The position numbers and the translations under genes are program-made. A DNA stretch of 64,000 bases from Mycolicibacterium fluoranthenivorans. Its GTDB lineage: Bacteria > Actinomycetota > Actinomycetes > Mycobacteriales > Mycobacteriaceae. Within the stretch, counting starts at the first letter, position 1, and the number at the start of each line of letters is the position of its first letter. Below, piece by piece: positions 28,817 through 38,066 of this stretch. A model generated the notes under the pieces. It had not been told where the DNA came from, did not search any database, and saw only the letters and a program-made list of their open reading frames with translations. Where the stretch lies: assembly GCF_011758805.1 (NCBI RefSeq), contig NZ_JAANOW010000001.1:1178001-1242000 (forward strand), read 5' to 3'.

Positions 28817-29631
28817 GCTTCGATCGAAACGGGTTGCCACTCTTCCCAGGTGGCCAGCCGGGACTGGTAGTCGGCCTTGGCCAACTGCAGCGGCAGCTCC
28901 CCGAAGAACACCCGCAGCGGCGGCTTCTCGGCGTCGACGATCTTGAGTACGGCGGCGGCCGAAGCCTTCGGGTCGCCGGATTTGGCGACGCGTTTGGCGC
29001 GGGCCTCCTGTGCCTGCCGGTGCGCCTCGGCGTAGTCGGGCAGCGGTGTCGCGCGCTTGGCCGACGAGCCGGCCCAGTCGGTGTCGAAGCCACCCGGCTC
29101 GATCAGCGTCACATGGATGCCGAACGACGCCACCTCCTGGGCCAGTGCTTGCGAGAAGCCCTCCAGCGCCCACTTCGAGGCGTGGTAGATCCCGACGTTC
29201 GGGAACGCGGTGATCCCGCCGATCGAGGACACCTGGATGAGGTGGCCACTGCGCTGCGCCCGCAGGTAGGGCAGCGCAGCCTGGGTGACCCAGAGCGCGC
29301 CGAACACGTTGGTCTCGATCTGGTCCCTGGCTTCGGTCTCGGAGAGCTCCTCGATGAAGCCGAACTGGCCGTAGCCGGCGTTGTTGACCACGACATCCAG
29401 CCGGCCGAAGTGGTCGTGGGCCTGCGTGACGGCGGCGAAGTCGGCCGCGCGGTCGTCGACGTCCAGGCGCAGCGGCAGCACCGCCTCGCCGTACTTCCGG
29501 GTGAGGTCCTCCAGCGTGGCGGTATCGCGCGCGGTCGCGGCGACCTTGTCACCGCGGTCCAGGGCCGCGACGGCCCATTCCCGGCCGAAGCCCCGGGATG
29601 CGCCGGTGATGAACCAGATCTTCTCAGCCAT
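28807..29631 (-). CDS. SDR family oxidoreductase
   Basis: A 274-residue classical SDR. The cofactor motif is TGASRGFGREWA (about residues 9-20), followed by DVDD, NNAGYG, a catalytic Ser in VSSIGG and YHASK (Tyr-x-x-x-Lys). An extended C-terminal part carries SGDPKASAAAVLKIVDAEKPPLRV, common in a group of SDRs with unknown ketone or alcohol substrates. Start ATG 29631. It converges on and overlaps the small membrane-protein gene by 10 bp and is divergent from menG with a 94-bp gap. Confidence 0.85.
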   Translation of the reverse strand: MAEKIWFITGASRGFGREWAVAALDRGDKVAATARDTATLEDLTRKYGEAVLPLRLDVDDRAADFAAVTQAHDHFGRLDVVVNNAGYGQFGFIEELSETEARDQIETNVFGALWVTQAALPYLRAQRSGHLIQVSSIGGITAFPNVGIYHASKWALEGFSQALAQEVASFGIHVTLIEPGGFDTDWAGSSAKRATPLPDYAEAHRQAQEARAKRVAKSGDPKASAAAVLKIVDAEKPPLRVFFGELPLQLAKADYQSRLATWEEWQPVSIEAQG

Positions 29632-29725
29632 ATAACAGCCCTCCTCAGGTGCCTACGACCGATACCAACGTCACCTCGGGACGCCCATTCCCGGAAGTAC
29701 GGGATTCACAGGTAGTTTTAGTGCG

Positions 29726-30421
29726 GTGAGTCGAGCGACGCTGGAGAAAGACCCCCATGAGGTGGCGTCGATGTTCGACGCCGTGGCCCGCCGCTATGAC
29801 CTCACCAATACGGTGATGTCGCTGGGCCAGGACCGGTTCTGGCGCCGTCAGACGCGCGCTGCGCTGCAGATCGGCCCGGGCGACAAGGTGCTGGACCTGG
29901 CGGCCGGGACGGCGGTGTCCACGGTGGAGCTGACGGCCTCCGGCGCGTGGTGTGTGGCGGCCGACTTCTCGGTGGGCATGCTCGGTGCGGGCGCATCCCG
30001 CGCGGTGCCGAAGGTGGGTGCCGATGCGACCAGGCTGCCGTTCGCGGACGGCGTGTTCGATGCGGTGACCATCAGCTTCGGGTTGCGCAATGTGGTCGAC
30101 CATGTGGCGGGCCTGCGCGAGATGGCCCGGGTGACCCGTCCGGGTGGCCGTCTGGTGGTGTGCGAGTTCTCCACGCCGACCAATCGTCCGTTCGCGACGG
30201 TGTACAAGGAGTACCTGATGAAGGCGCTGCCCGCGATGGCGTCGGCGGTGTCCAGCAACCCGGATGCCTATGTGTACCTGGCCGAATCGATCCGCGCGTG
30301 GCCCGACCAGGCCGCACTCGCGGACCGGATCGCCGATGCCGGCTGGGGCTCGGTGCGTTGGCGCAACCTCACCGGCGGCATCGTCGCATTGCATGCGGCG
30401 GTGAAACCGCCCGTCGACTGA
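29726..30421 (+). CDS. menG: Demethylmenaquinone methyltransferase
   Basis: A 231-residue SAM-dependent methyltransferase (MenG/UbiE), the enzyme that methylates demethylmenaquinone to menaquinone. Typical signatures: [22 protein letters not shown] at the start, the SAM motif [15 protein letters not shown], the UbiE pattern [27 protein letters not shown], and the C-terminal [16 protein letters not shown]. It matches Rv0558 in length and position after mgtA, apart from the inserted amine island. Start GTG 29726. The CobW-family gene begins 11 bp downstream and is probably co-transcribed. Confidence 0.95.
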   Translation: MSRATLEKDPHEVASMFDAVARRYDLTNTVMSLGQDRFWRRQTRAALQIGPGDKVLDLAAGTAVSTVELTASGAWCVAADFSVGMLGAGASRAVPKVGADATRLPFADGVFDAVTISFGLRNVVDHVAGLREMARVTRPGGRLVVCEFSTPTNRPFATVYKEYLMKALPAMASAVSSNPDAYVYLAESIRAWPDQAALADRIADAGWGSVRWRNLTGGIVALHAAVKPPVD

Positions 30422-30432
30422 AGCGCCCTGGC

Positions 30433-31374
30433 GTGAGCATCCCCGTACTCGCCGTCGCCGGGCACCTCGGTGCCGGTAAGACCACGTTGCTCAACCACCT
30501 GCTGCGCAACAGCTCCGGTGCCCGAATAGGCGCTCTGGTCAACGATTTCGGTGCCGTCAACATCGATGCCATGCTGGTCGCCGGTCAGGTGGACGCGATG
30601 GCCTCGCTCTCGAACGGGTGCATCTGTTGTGTCACCGACGACGGTGAGGTGGCCGAGATGCTCGGCAAGCTGGCGGCGGTCAAGCCCCGGTTGGACCTCA
30701 TCGTGGTGGAGGCCAGCGGCGTCGCGGAGCCCCCGGCTCTGGCCCGCACCATCATGGCGGTGGACGACAAGCGCTTCCACTACGCCGGGCTGGTCCTGGT
30801 GGTCGACGCGACCGCACCGGCAGACCTCGAGCACGGGGTACGGGTGGCCGACCTGGTGGTGCTGAACAAGGCCTCTGCGGCAGGGGATCTGGTAGCGGTC
30901 ACCGCGCAGGTGCGGGCGCTACACCCCGCAGTGCCGTTGTTGCCCACCGATTTCGCCACCATCGACCCCCGGTTGCTGATCGATCCCGCGCCCCGCCCAC
31001 CGCGCGCACAGATGTCGTTCGACGAGCTGCTGCACGAATATCATCACCATGACCATGACCATCCCGCGTACCAGAGCGTCGAGTTCCGGGCCGACAGCAC
31101 GCTGAACCCGCGCCAGTTCATGGCACTGCTCCGCGATCGGCCCCAAGGGTTGTACCGGGCAAAGGGTTTCGTGGACTTCGGCCCGGGGCACCGGTATGTG
31201 CTGCAGTTGGTGGGCGGATCGGTCCGGTTCGAGAGGCAGCGGCGGGCCGGCACCGAACTGGTGTTCATAGGCACCGATATCGACACCACCGCACTCCGGT
31301 CCGCGTTGGACGCGTGCCTCACCGAGCCCGCCGACGAGGCGGCGATCCTCGGCGTGCTCAAGTACGTGGTCTAG
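30433..31374 (+). CDS. CobW/G3E-family GTPase (zinc metallochaperone type)
   Basis: A 313-residue SIMIBI GTPase. Walker A is GHLGAGKTT (residues 10-18), the metal-binding CxCC motif is Cys63-Ile-Cys65-Cys66, and the Walker B area is LIVVEASGVAEP. A His-rich stretch (His201, His204-206, His208, His210) precedes a C-terminal CobW domain. The base-recognition motif reads NKAS (145-148) rather than NKxD, so strict guanine selection may be altered. COG0523 proteins with CxCC and a His tail usually deliver zinc to client proteins. Start GTG 30433. It is placed between menG and ppnP. Confidence 0.88.
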   Translation: MSIPVLAVAGHLGAGKTTLLNHLLRNSSGARIGALVNDFGAVNIDAMLVAGQVDAMASLSNGCICCVTDDGEVAEMLGKLAAVKPRLDLIVVEASGVAEPPALARTIMAVDDKRFHYAGLVLVVDATAPADLEHGVRVADLVVLNKASAAGDLVAVTAQVRALHPAVPLLPTDFATIDPRLLIDPAPRPPRAQMSFDELLHEYHHHDHDHPAYQSVEFRADSTLNPRQFMALLRDRPQGLYRAKGFVDFGPGHRYVLQLVGGSVRFERQRRAGTELVFIGTDIDTTALRSALDACLTEPADEAAILGVLKYVV

Positions 31375-31410
31375 GTATGCTGACCGCTCACCCGAGTGCG
31401 AGGAGCTGTG

Positions 31411-31692
31411 TTGTTCAAGGTCAACGAGTACTTCGACGGCGATGTCGCCTCGATCGCGTTCGCGACGGCCGACGGCCCGGCGACCGTGGGTGTCATGGCC
31501 GTCGGGGAGTACGAGTTCGGCACGTCGACCCAGGAGATCATGCACGTCGTCTCCGGTGCGCTGACGGTCAAGCTGCCCGGCCGCGATGACTGGGAAACCT
31601 TCGCTGCCGGAACACAGTTCACCGTGCCGACGGACAGCACATTCGGGGTGCGCGCCGAGGTGGAGACGGCCTACCTGTGCGAGTACCGCTGA
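31411..31692 (+). CDS. ppnP: Pyrimidine/purine nucleoside phosphorylase
   Basis: A 93-residue cupin. Sequence runs [58 protein letters not shown] and TAYLCEYR, matching E. coli PpnP (94 residues) across its length, including the Glu/His of [12 protein letters not shown] strands. PpnP phosphorolyses diverse nucleosides to free base and ribose-1-phosphate in salvage. TTG 31411 was chosen because AGGAG at 31401-31405 is correctly spaced; GTG 31408 or 31396 would add only a few residues. It converges on menJ with a 3-bp gap. Confidence 0.9.
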   Translation: MFKVNEYFDGDVASIAFATADGPATVGVMAVGEYEFGTSTQEIMHVVSGALTVKLPGRDDWETFAAGTQFTVPTDSTFGVRAEVETAYLCEYR

Positions 31693-31695
31693 GGC

Positions 31696-32910
31696 TCAGC
31701 TGAACGGCTTGCGCTGATCGAGCCGTCGTGACGCCATTCCGGCCGACCGCCACACCCGGGCGGTCCAGTCCTCGTCTTCGTCGGTGACCAGGTTGCCCAT
31801 CATGCGTACCGCGACCTTCATCAGGAACTCCGACCGCATGGCCACCGGACCGGCCATCGGCAGGAATCGCGGATAGGTGAGCAGCAGCGCCAGCCGCCGT
31901 GCGGCCGAGAAGCCGCGCGCGTAGTGCTCGGTGAGCACGGCGGGCCAGGCCTGGGTGAGATCTCGCTGGTCCAGGAGTTCGGCGGCCAGCCGTCCGGTCT
32001 CCAGGCCGTAGTCGATACCTTCGCCGTTGAGCGGGTTCACGCACGCTGCGGCGTCGCCGATGAGCATCCAGTTGGGTCCGGCCACACCGGATACCGCCCC
32101 ACCCATCGGGAGCAGTGCGGACAGCCCGGCCCGAGGTGATCCCGTGAAACCCCATTCCTCGCGGCGTAGGCCCGCGTAGTAGGCCATCAGCCGCGGCAGT
32201 CGGACGTCGGCGGGCCGCTTGGCGGTGGCCAGCGCCCCCACCCCGATGTTCACCTCGCCGTTGCCCAGCGGGAAGATCCAGCCGTACCCGGGTAGGACTT
32301 CGCCTTCGGGGGAACGCAATTCGAGATGTGAGGTGAGCCACGGTTCGTCGGCGCGCGCGGAGGCAAGGTACCCACGGATCGCCACCGCGTAGACGGTCTC
32401 CTGATGCCAGGTGCGGCCGAGGACCCGGCCCAGCGTCGAGCGGGCGCCGTCGGCGACGATCAGCGTGCCCACGCCGATCTCGGTGCCGTCATCCAGGGTC
32501 AGTGCCGACACTCGACCACCGGAATCATGTTGCACACCAACGGCTTTTGATCCCAGGAGCATCTTCGCGCCGTCGTCGGCGGCGACCATCCGGACCCGGT
32601 CGTCGAGTTCGGTGCGGGGCACGGCACTGCTGGTCGACGGGAACGACGGGCCCGGCCAGCCGATCTCGACGTCGGCGCCGAATCCGGACATCCGCAGACC
32701 GTGGTGCCGGATTCTGCCGTCCAGCCAGGTGCCCAGGCCGAGCCGCTCCAGCTCGGCGACCGCCCGCGGGGTCAGTCCGTCACCGCACGCCTTGTCCCGG
32801 GGGAACTGCGCCGAGTCGATCACCAGCACGTCCCGACCGGCGCGTGCCGCCCAGGCCGCGGCCGACGAACCCGCGGGCCCGGCACCGACGACCACCACAT
32901 CTGCCTTCAT
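31696..32910 (-). CDS. menJ: Menaquinone reductase (geranylgeranyl-reductase family flavoprotein)
   Basis: A 404-residue FAD enzyme that, in M. tuberculosis (MenJ, Rv0561c), saturates the beta-isoprene unit of menaquinone-9. The N-terminal dinucleotide fold is VVVVGAGPAGSSAAAWAARAG, the family motif is PRDKACGDGLTPRAV, and the second FAD motif is WMLIGDAAACVNPLNGEGI. Start ATG 32910 is preceded by GGGGAG; a longer frame to 32952 has no family match. It is divergent from grcC1 by 63 bp, so the tail-making and tail-reducing enzymes share one regulatory region. Confidence 0.95.
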   Translation of the reverse strand: MKADVVVVGAGPAGSSAAAWAARAGRDVLVIDSAQFPRDKACGDGLTPRAVAELERLGLGTWLDGRIRHHGLRMSGFGADVEIGWPGPSFPSTSSAVPRTELDDRVRMVAADDGAKMLLGSKAVGVQHDSGGRVSALTLDDGTEIGVGTLIVADGARSTLGRVLGRTWHQETVYAVAIRGYLASARADEPWLTSHLELRSPEGEVLPGYGWIFPLGNGEVNIGVGALATAKRPADVRLPRLMAYYAGLRREEWGFTGSPRAGLSALLPMGGAVSGVAGPNWMLIGDAAACVNPLNGEGIDYGLETGRLAAELLDQRDLTQAWPAVLTEHYARGFSAARRLALLLTYPRFLPMAGPVAMRSEFLMKVAVRMMGNLVTDEDEDWTARVWRSAGMASRRLDQRKPFS

Positions 32911-32973
32911 TGCTCCCCGGGGCGCTCCGCTCCTGCCCGCCGTATCCAGCATGACTCACAGTATGTTGGAACC

Positions 32974-33981
32974 ATGAGGACACCGGGGAGTGTGGTGGCG
33001 GGGGTGGACTTCGGGGACCCGGAGTTTGCCGCACGGGTGCGCGACGGTGTCGCCCGCGTCGAGGACCTGATGTCCACTGAACTGGGCAAAGCCGATGAAC
33101 TGATGGCCGAGGCCGTCCAGCATCTGTTCCAGGCCGGTGGCAAGCGCTTCCGTCCGCTGTTCACCGTGCTGTCCGCCTCCCTGGGCCCCAGTCCCGATCA
33201 TCCCGACGTCGCCATCGCGGGCGCGGTGATCGAGCTGGTGCATCTGGCCACGCTGTACCACGACGACGTGATGGACGAGGCGCAGGTGCGCCGCGGCGCC
33301 GACAGCGCCAACGCACGCTGGGGCAACAACATCGCCATCCTCGCCGGCGACTACCTGTTCGCGACCGCGTCGCGGCTGGTGTCGAGGCTGGGACCCGAAG
33401 CGGTGCGGGTGATCGCCGACACCTTCGCCCAGCTGGTGACGGGGCAGATGCGCGAGACCCGGGGTGCGGTCACCGGCGCCGACGAGGTCGAGCACTACCT
33501 GAAGGTGGTGTACGAGAAGACCGCCTGCCTGATTGTGGCCTCCGGCCGGTTCGGTGCCACGTTCTCCGGTGCCGGCCAGGAGCAGATCGAGCGGCTGGCC
33601 CGGCTCGGCGGCATCGTCGGTACGGCTTTCCAGATCTCCGACGACATCATCGACATCGACAGCGACCCTGACGAGTCGGGCAAGCTGCCGGGCACCGACC
33701 TGCGTGAAGGGGTGCACACACTGCCCGTGCTGTACGCCCTGCGGGAGCAGGGGGCCGACGGCGACCGGCTGCGGGCCCTGCTGGACGGTCCGGTCACCGA
33801 CGACGCCGAGGTGGCCGAGGCGCTCGGCCTGCTGCGCCGCTCGCCCGGGATGACGCGGGCCAAGGAGGCGGTGGCCGACTACGCGCGTCAGGCCCGCGCT
33901 GAATTGGACCTGTTGCCCGCGGGGCCGGGGAGGGCCGCGTTGGCGACGCTGGTGGACTACACCGTCAACCGGCACGGATAA
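32974..33981 (+). CDS. grcC1: Polyprenyl diphosphate synthase
   Basis: A 335-residue trans-prenyltransferase. Both Asp-rich motifs are intact: DDVMD (Asp97, 98, 101) and DDIID (Asp223, 224, 227). Other family pieces are GGKRFRPLF, LVHLATLYHDD, GDYLFATAS and KTACLIVASGRFGA. The length equals that of GrcC1 (Rv0562), next to menJ in M. tuberculosis. It most likely makes the long prenyl chain for menaquinone. Product length cannot be read directly; the residues before the first motif (HLATLY) are small and hydrophobic, which permits long chains. Confidence 0.92.
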   Translation: MRTPGSVVAGVDFGDPEFAARVRDGVARVEDLMSTELGKADELMAEAVQHLFQAGGKRFRPLFTVLSASLGPSPDHPDVAIAGAVIELVHLATLYHDDVMDEAQVRRGADSANARWGNNIAILAGDYLFATASRLVSRLGPEAVRVIADTFAQLVTGQMRETRGAVTGADEVEHYLKVVYEKTACLIVASGRFGATFSGAGQEQIERLARLGGIVGTAFQISDDIIDIDSDPDESGKLPGTDLREGVHTLPVLYALREQGADGDRLRALLDGPVTDDAEVAEALGLLRRSPGMTRAKEAVADYARQARAELDLLPAGPGRAALATLVDYTVNRHG

Positions 33982-34051
33982 CCGGCGCAGGAACCTGCGG
34001 GGGGTGGCTCGGCGTTACAGGGAGCGGGGACTTTCGTAGGAAGGGAAGCAG

Positions 34052-34924
34052 ATGACCTGGCATCCACACGCCAACCGGATGAAGACGTTCGTGCTGTTGG
34101 TCGGCATGTCGGCGTTGATCGTGTTCATCGGCTCGCTGTTCCGTAACCCGTCCATCCTGTGGCTGTCGGTGCTGTTCGCGGTGGGCATGAACGCCTACGT
34201 CTACTTCAACAGCGACAAGATGGCGCTGCGGGCCATGCACGCCCAGCCCGTCACCGAGATGCAGGCGCCGGCGATGTACCGCATCGTCCGGGAGCTCGCG
34301 ACCACGGCGCGTCAACCCATGCCCCGGCTCTACATCAGCGATACCGACGCCCCCAATGCCTTCGCCACCGGGCGCAACCCGCGCAATGCCGCGGTGTGCT
34401 GCACCACCGGGATTCTGCGGATCCTCGATGAGCGTGAGCTGCGGGCCGTGCTGGGCCATGAGCTGTCCCATGTGTACAACCGCGACATCCTGATCTCCTG
34501 TGTGGCCGGCGCGCTCGCGTCGGTGATCACCGCGCTGGCCAATATCGCGATGTTCGCCGGCATGTTCGGCGGGAACCGCGAAGGTGGCGCGAATCCGTTT
34601 GCGATGCTCCTGGTTTCGCTGTTGGGTCCGATTGCCGCGACGGTGGTGAAGCTGGCCGTGTCGCGGTCGCGCGAGTACCAGGCCGACCAGTCCGGTGCCG
34701 AGCTGACCGGTGACCCGCTGGGGCTGGCGAGCGCGCTGCGCAAGATCGCCTACGGCGTGCAGGCCGCGCCGCTGCCGCCCGAGCCGCAACTGGCCGACCA
34801 GGCGCACCTGATGATCGCCAACCCGTTCCGGGCGGGGGAGAAGATCGGCAAGCTGTTCTCCACCCATCCACCGATGGAGGACCGCATCCGTCGCCTGGAG
34901 GATATGGCCGGCCGCCGCCTCTGA
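34052..34924 (+). CDS. htpX: Membrane zinc metalloprotease HtpX
   Basis: A 290-residue M48 peptidase. Two N-terminal helices (about residues 10-52, [17 protein letters not shown] and [17 protein letters not shown]) precede the catalytic motif HELSH (His136, Glu137, His140). Two further helices follow, then the third ligand region [17 protein letters not shown], and the C-terminal [14 protein letters not shown]. HtpX degrades damaged membrane proteins. It matches Rv0563. Start ATG 34052, after an AGGAAGG ribosome-binding site at 34040-34046. Confidence 0.95.
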   Translation: MTWHPHANRMKTFVLLVGMSALIVFIGSLFRNPSILWLSVLFAVGMNAYVYFNSDKMALRAMHAQPVTEMQAPAMYRIVRELATTARQPMPRLYISDTDAPNAFATGRNPRNAAVCCTTGILRILDERELRAVLGHELSHVYNRDILISCVAGALASVITALANIAMFAGMFGGNREGGANPFAMLLVSLLGPIAATVVKLAVSRSREYQADQSGAELTGDPLGLASALRKIAYGVQAAPLPPEPQLADQAHLMIANPFRAGEKIGKLFSTHPPMEDRIRRLEDMAGRRL

Positions 34925-34929
34925 GCTGA

Positions 34930-34982
34930 GCGATTTCGGCGCGCTTTCCCGCGTTGAGCGCGTGTCAGCGCGCCGAAATCGC
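34930..34982. terminator. 16-bp perfect inverted repeat (convergent terminator; flank of DUF559 gene)
   Basis: Arms 34930-34945 and 34967-34982 are perfectly complementary over 16 bp with a 21-base loop. It lies 5 bp after the htpX stop, and its right arm encodes the last residues of the convergent DUF559 gene. The sequence 34930-34953 recurs with 23 of 24 identical bases at 35868-35891 on the other side of that gene. It is probably a bidirectional terminator derived from a dispersed palindromic repeat. Confidence 0.7.
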
Positions 34983-35825
34983 CGAGCGGATGGTCCCGAT
35001 GACACGTTCGGGGTATGCGGTGATATCCAGCCAGGTGAACCGCAGTACCTGCCAGCCGTTCACGATCAGGTAGTTCTGCCGGCGCCGGTCACTGCGGAAC
35101 TTCTCCGGATCGCTGTGGAAGGCCCAGCCGTCGATCTCGATGGCCACGCCCAGGTCGGGGAACGCGACGTCGATCACATACGGACCGGCCGGATGATTGG
35201 CAAGCCAGCCGGTGATACCGGCCACCCTGAGCGCCTTGACCAACAGCCGCTCGGCTTCCGACCGTGCGCCGTCTTGTGCGGCGAACAGCAATCGTCTGGC
35301 CGACGGCGAGCCGTACCTGCCCTTGTTGCGTAGGTGCGCCTGCCAGAGCTCGCGCAGTGGAGAACCCCCTTGTAGTGCAGCGTCCATGATGGCGGCCCCG
35401 CCGCCCGGCCGGGTGGCTGCTTCCACGACGGTCAGCGGCCGCGCCGTCACGCAGAGTCCGCGGCAGGATGTCAGGTCGGTTGGGGCGAGATCGCGTCTGC
35501 GTACCCGGCACCCGGCCCGTCGTCTGCCGTGGCTGTTCCGCGGGACGGTGATCTCGGTGACCTCAGGTGCGAAGCGTGTCAGGCCTTGCCACCAGGCCGC
35601 CGCGAGTCCGGAGGCCGCGGCCTGCTTGCCGTATCCCCAGACGGCGGACCGGATTCGGGCCGCGTCGGTGAAGGGGCGGTCGTCGACGAAATAGACGCCG
35701 CGTGCGCACCGGCGCCAGTGTCCCGACGCCACGAGCCGCTGGACGCTGTCCGCGCTGAGTCCGCTTGCCTTGGCCTGGTCGAGGGTGATGACGCCGTCAT
35801 GTCTTCGGAGAAGATCGTCGAGCAC
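34965..35825 (-). CDS. DUF559/Vsr-like nuclease-fold protein with AbiEi-type N-terminal domain
   Basis: A 286-residue protein. The N-terminal 65 residues (GVITLDQAKASGLSADSVQRL, HWRRCARGVYFVDD) form the winged helix found in AbiEi-type antitoxins. The C-terminal third (about 200-286) is a DUF559/Vsr-like PD-(D/E)xK fold: SEAERLLVKAL, PYVIDVAFPDLGVAIEIDGWAFH, RRRQNYLIVNGWQVLRFTW. This architecture is abundant in actinobacteria and its function is not established. I do not recall it between htpX and gpsA in M. tuberculosis. The gene sits between two copies of a 24-bp palindrome-forming repeat, which suggests it arrived as a unit. Confidence 0.8.
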   Translation of the reverse strand: MLDDLLRRHDGVITLDQAKASGLSADSVQRLVASGHWRRCARGVYFVDDRPFTDAARIRSAVWGYGKQAAASGLAAAWWQGLTRFAPEVTEITVPRNSHGRRRAGCRVRRRDLAPTDLTSCRGLCVTARPLTVVEAATRPGGGAAIMDAALQGGSPLRELWQAHLRNKGRYGSPSARRLLFAAQDGARSEAERLLVKALRVAGITGWLANHPAGPYVIDVAFPDLGVAIEIDGWAFHSDPEKFRSDRRRQNYLIVNGWQVLRFTWLDITAYPERVIGTIRSAISAR

Positions 35826-35869
35826 ATCGGTTCTGACGCGGACCGAGCGGCCACGGTTCCCTCAACAGC

Positions 35870-35918
35870 GATTTCGGCGCGCTTACCCGCGGTCACCGCG
35901 GGTAAGCGCGCCGAAATC
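35870..35918. terminator. 23-bp perfect inverted repeat (terminator of SulP gene; other flank of DUF559 gene)
   Basis: Arms 35870-35892 and 35896-35918 form a perfect 23-bp stem with a 3-base loop, the strongest hairpin in the window. It starts 7 bp after the end of the SulP-carbonic anhydrase gene (read on the minus strand) and lies 45 bp before the DUF559 start. No U-tract follows, as is common for mycobacterial terminators. It shares its outer 24 bases with the repeat at 34930. Confidence 0.75.
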
Positions 35919-35924
35919 ACGAGG

Positions 35925-38066
35925 TCAGGCGGCGCCGACCAGGGTCTCGACGAAGGTCGGGGTGACCCGCAGGACGTCGGCGCTGGCGATGTCGTAGAAC
36001 AACCCGATCACCTCGATGCCGGGGTGCGCCGCCAACACCGGGTGCCGGGCCAGGGTCTGCACCTGCACCGCGATGTTCACCATCGACAGCTGGTCCTCGG
36101 TGCCGAACCCGGCCACCGCGGCCGACCGTGCCACCGGATGGCCACCGCCCTGGAACGCCTCCAGCGTCGGGTCACCATGTGCCAGCCAGGATTTCAGGTG
36201 CTCGTCCTCCGGAGCGCCGTGCAGCAGGGCCTTCATCGCACCGCAGCTGGAGTGCCCGCACACCACGATCGAGGACACGCCCAGCTGGTCCACCGCGAAC
36301 GCGATGGCCGCCTCGACCGACGCGTCCTTCTGGCCCGCCGGGATCATATTGCCGACGTTGCGGACGGTGAACAGATCGCCCGGGCCACTGCTGGTGATGA
36401 CGTTGGGCACCACGCGCGAGTCGGCGCAGGTGAGGAACAACGTCTCGGGCTGCTGCTCATCGGCCAGTTCCTTGAGATGCGGCCGCAGCACCGGGGCCGT
36501 CCTGCGTTGGTAGTTGGCCAGGCCGTGCAGCACCGACGGCATGTGGTTCTTCTGCCAGGTGCTCCACGGCGCCACCCCGGAGCGCTTGTCGAACGGGGTG
36601 AACCCGCGCTCGGGGGGCCCGTCGACGGCGCTGCCCATCTCGACGGCGCCGAGATCGTGCAGGTGCACACTGCCCCCGGTGGCCTCGTGCTGACGGCGCC
36701 ATTCCTCGATGGCCTCGTGTGCGGCGTGGTCCAGGAAGTCCACCGACAACTCGATCGTGACGTCGGTGCCGGCCGGGACCGTGGCCAGCACGCTGGTGAG
36801 CCGCGGCAGCGACAGGAAGGTGCACGAACCTTCGATGTCCACGCGCCAGTGGTTCTGCGAGACCTCTTCGGCCGCGACCTTGGCACGGACCACCCGCCAC
36901 ACCGTCATGGCGACGGCCAGGGCCAGTCCGATCAGCACACCCTCCAGCAGGTTGAGGAACACCACACACAGCACGGTGACGACGTAGACCGCGAGATCGC
37001 CGGTGCGGCGGGCGGTTTCGATATGAGCGATCTTGACCAACTGCATACCGATGACGATCAGCAGGCCGGCCAGCGCCGCCGACGGGATCAGCTGGGCCAG
37101 CCCGGCGAACGGCACCGCGAACACCAGGATCCAGACACCGTGCAGGATGGCCGAGGCGCGGGTCTTGGCGCCCGCGGTGACGTTGGTGGAACTACGCACG
37201 ATGACGCCCGTGACGGGCAGACCGCCGACCGCGCCGGAGGCGATGTTGGCGGCGCCCTGCCCGATCAGCTCCCGGTCGAAATCGGTGCGCGGCCCGGAGT
37301 GCATCCGGTCCACCGACACCGCCGACAGCAGGCTCTCCACGCTGGCGATGAGGGCCACCGTCAGCACGCCGGTGGCGAACGCACCCCAGTTGCCGTCGGG
37401 CAGGCTGGGCAGCGCGATCGCGTCGAGCAGGGAACCGTCGAGCTGGATCCGGGGTACGTCGAAGGGCGCGAGGACGCTCAGCGCGGTGACCCCGACGATG
37501 GCGACCAGCGGTCCGGGCACCTTGCGGAGCGTGGCGGGCACCCAGCGCCAACCCACCAGGATCGCGATGACCAGGGCCCCGAGGAACAGCCCGGGTCCGT
37601 GCGCGGAGACCAGCTGACCGGGCAGTGCGGTGACATTGGCCCACGCCGAGCTGTGCGAATTCCCGCCCAGCAGCACGTGCACCTGCTGCAGAGCGATGGT
37701 GATGCCGATACCCGCGAGCATCGCGTGGACGACCACCGGCGAGATCGCCAAGGCCGCCCGTGCGATGCGGCTGAGCCCGAACAGCACCTGCAGGATGCCG
37801 GCGCACACGGTGATCGCGCAGGTGACCTTCCAGCCGAACTCGGCCACCAAGCCGGCCACGATGACGGTGAGGCCGGCCGCCGGACCGCTCACCTGCAACG
37901 GGGATCCGCCGATCGCGCCGGCGATGATCCCGCCGACTGCGGCCGCGATGAGCCCGGCCAGTACGGGTGCCCCGGAGGCGACGGCGATACCGAGGGATAG
38001 AGGCAGTGCGACCAGGAACACCACCAGTGAGGCGGGGAGGTCGTACCGCAGAATTGTTTGCCGCAT
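35925..38066 (-). CDS. SulP-family anion transporter fused to a beta-carbonic anhydrase
   Basis: A 713-residue fusion. Residues about 1-400 are a SulP transporter with about 11-12 helices (YDLPASLVVFLVALPLSLGIA, SGPAAGLTVIVAGL, ASIESLL-like SVESLLSAVSVDRM). A STAS-like domain follows (about 415-510, DVTIELSVDFLDHAAHEAIEEW). The C-terminal part is a beta-carbonic anhydrase with Zn ligands Cys547 (CADSR, with Asp549), His605 and Cys608 (CGHSSCGAMK). The same fusion exists as Rv3273 in M. tuberculosis. Bicarbonate transport coupled to CO2 hydration is the likely role. ATG 38066 is preceded by GGGAG; ATG 38081 is an alternative. Confidence 0.92.
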   Translation of the reverse strand: MRQTILRYDLPASLVVFLVALPLSLGIAVASGAPVLAGLIAAAVGGIIAGAIGGSPLQVSGPAAGLTVIVAGLVAEFGWKVTCAITVCAGILQVLFGLSRIARAALAISPVVVHAMLAGIGITIALQQVHVLLGGNSHSSAWANVTALPGQLVSAHGPGLFLGALVIAILVGWRWVPATLRKVPGPLVAIVGVTALSVLAPFDVPRIQLDGSLLDAIALPSLPDGNWGAFATGVLTVALIASVESLLSAVSVDRMHSGPRTDFDRELIGQGAANIASGAVGGLPVTGVIVRSSTNVTAGAKTRASAILHGVWILVFAVPFAGLAQLIPSAALAGLLIVIGMQLVKIAHIETARRTGDLAVYVVTVLCVVFLNLLEGVLIGLALAVAMTVWRVVRAKVAAEEVSQNHWRVDIEGSCTFLSLPRLTSVLATVPAGTDVTIELSVDFLDHAAHEAIEEWRRQHEATGGSVHLHDLGAVEMGSAVDGPPERGFTPFDKRSGVAPWSTWQKNHMPSVLHGLANYQRRTAPVLRPHLKELADEQQPETLFLTCADSRVVPNVITSSGPGDLFTVRNVGNMIPAGQKDASVEAAIAFAVDQLGVSSIVVCGHSSCGAMKALLHGAPEDEHLKSWLAHGDPTLEAFQGGGHPVARSAAVAGFGTEDQLSMVNIAVQVQTLARHPVLAAHPGIEVIGLFYDIASADVLRVTPTFVETLVGAA

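Noticed and set aside
35529..38000. Very long open frame on the plus strand opposite the SulP-carbonic anhydrase and DUF559 genes
   Set aside because: It is the antisense shadow of high-GC coding sequence; the product is a low-complexity His/Gly/Arg-rich string with no family features, while the minus strand encodes clear SulP, CA and DUF559 domains.
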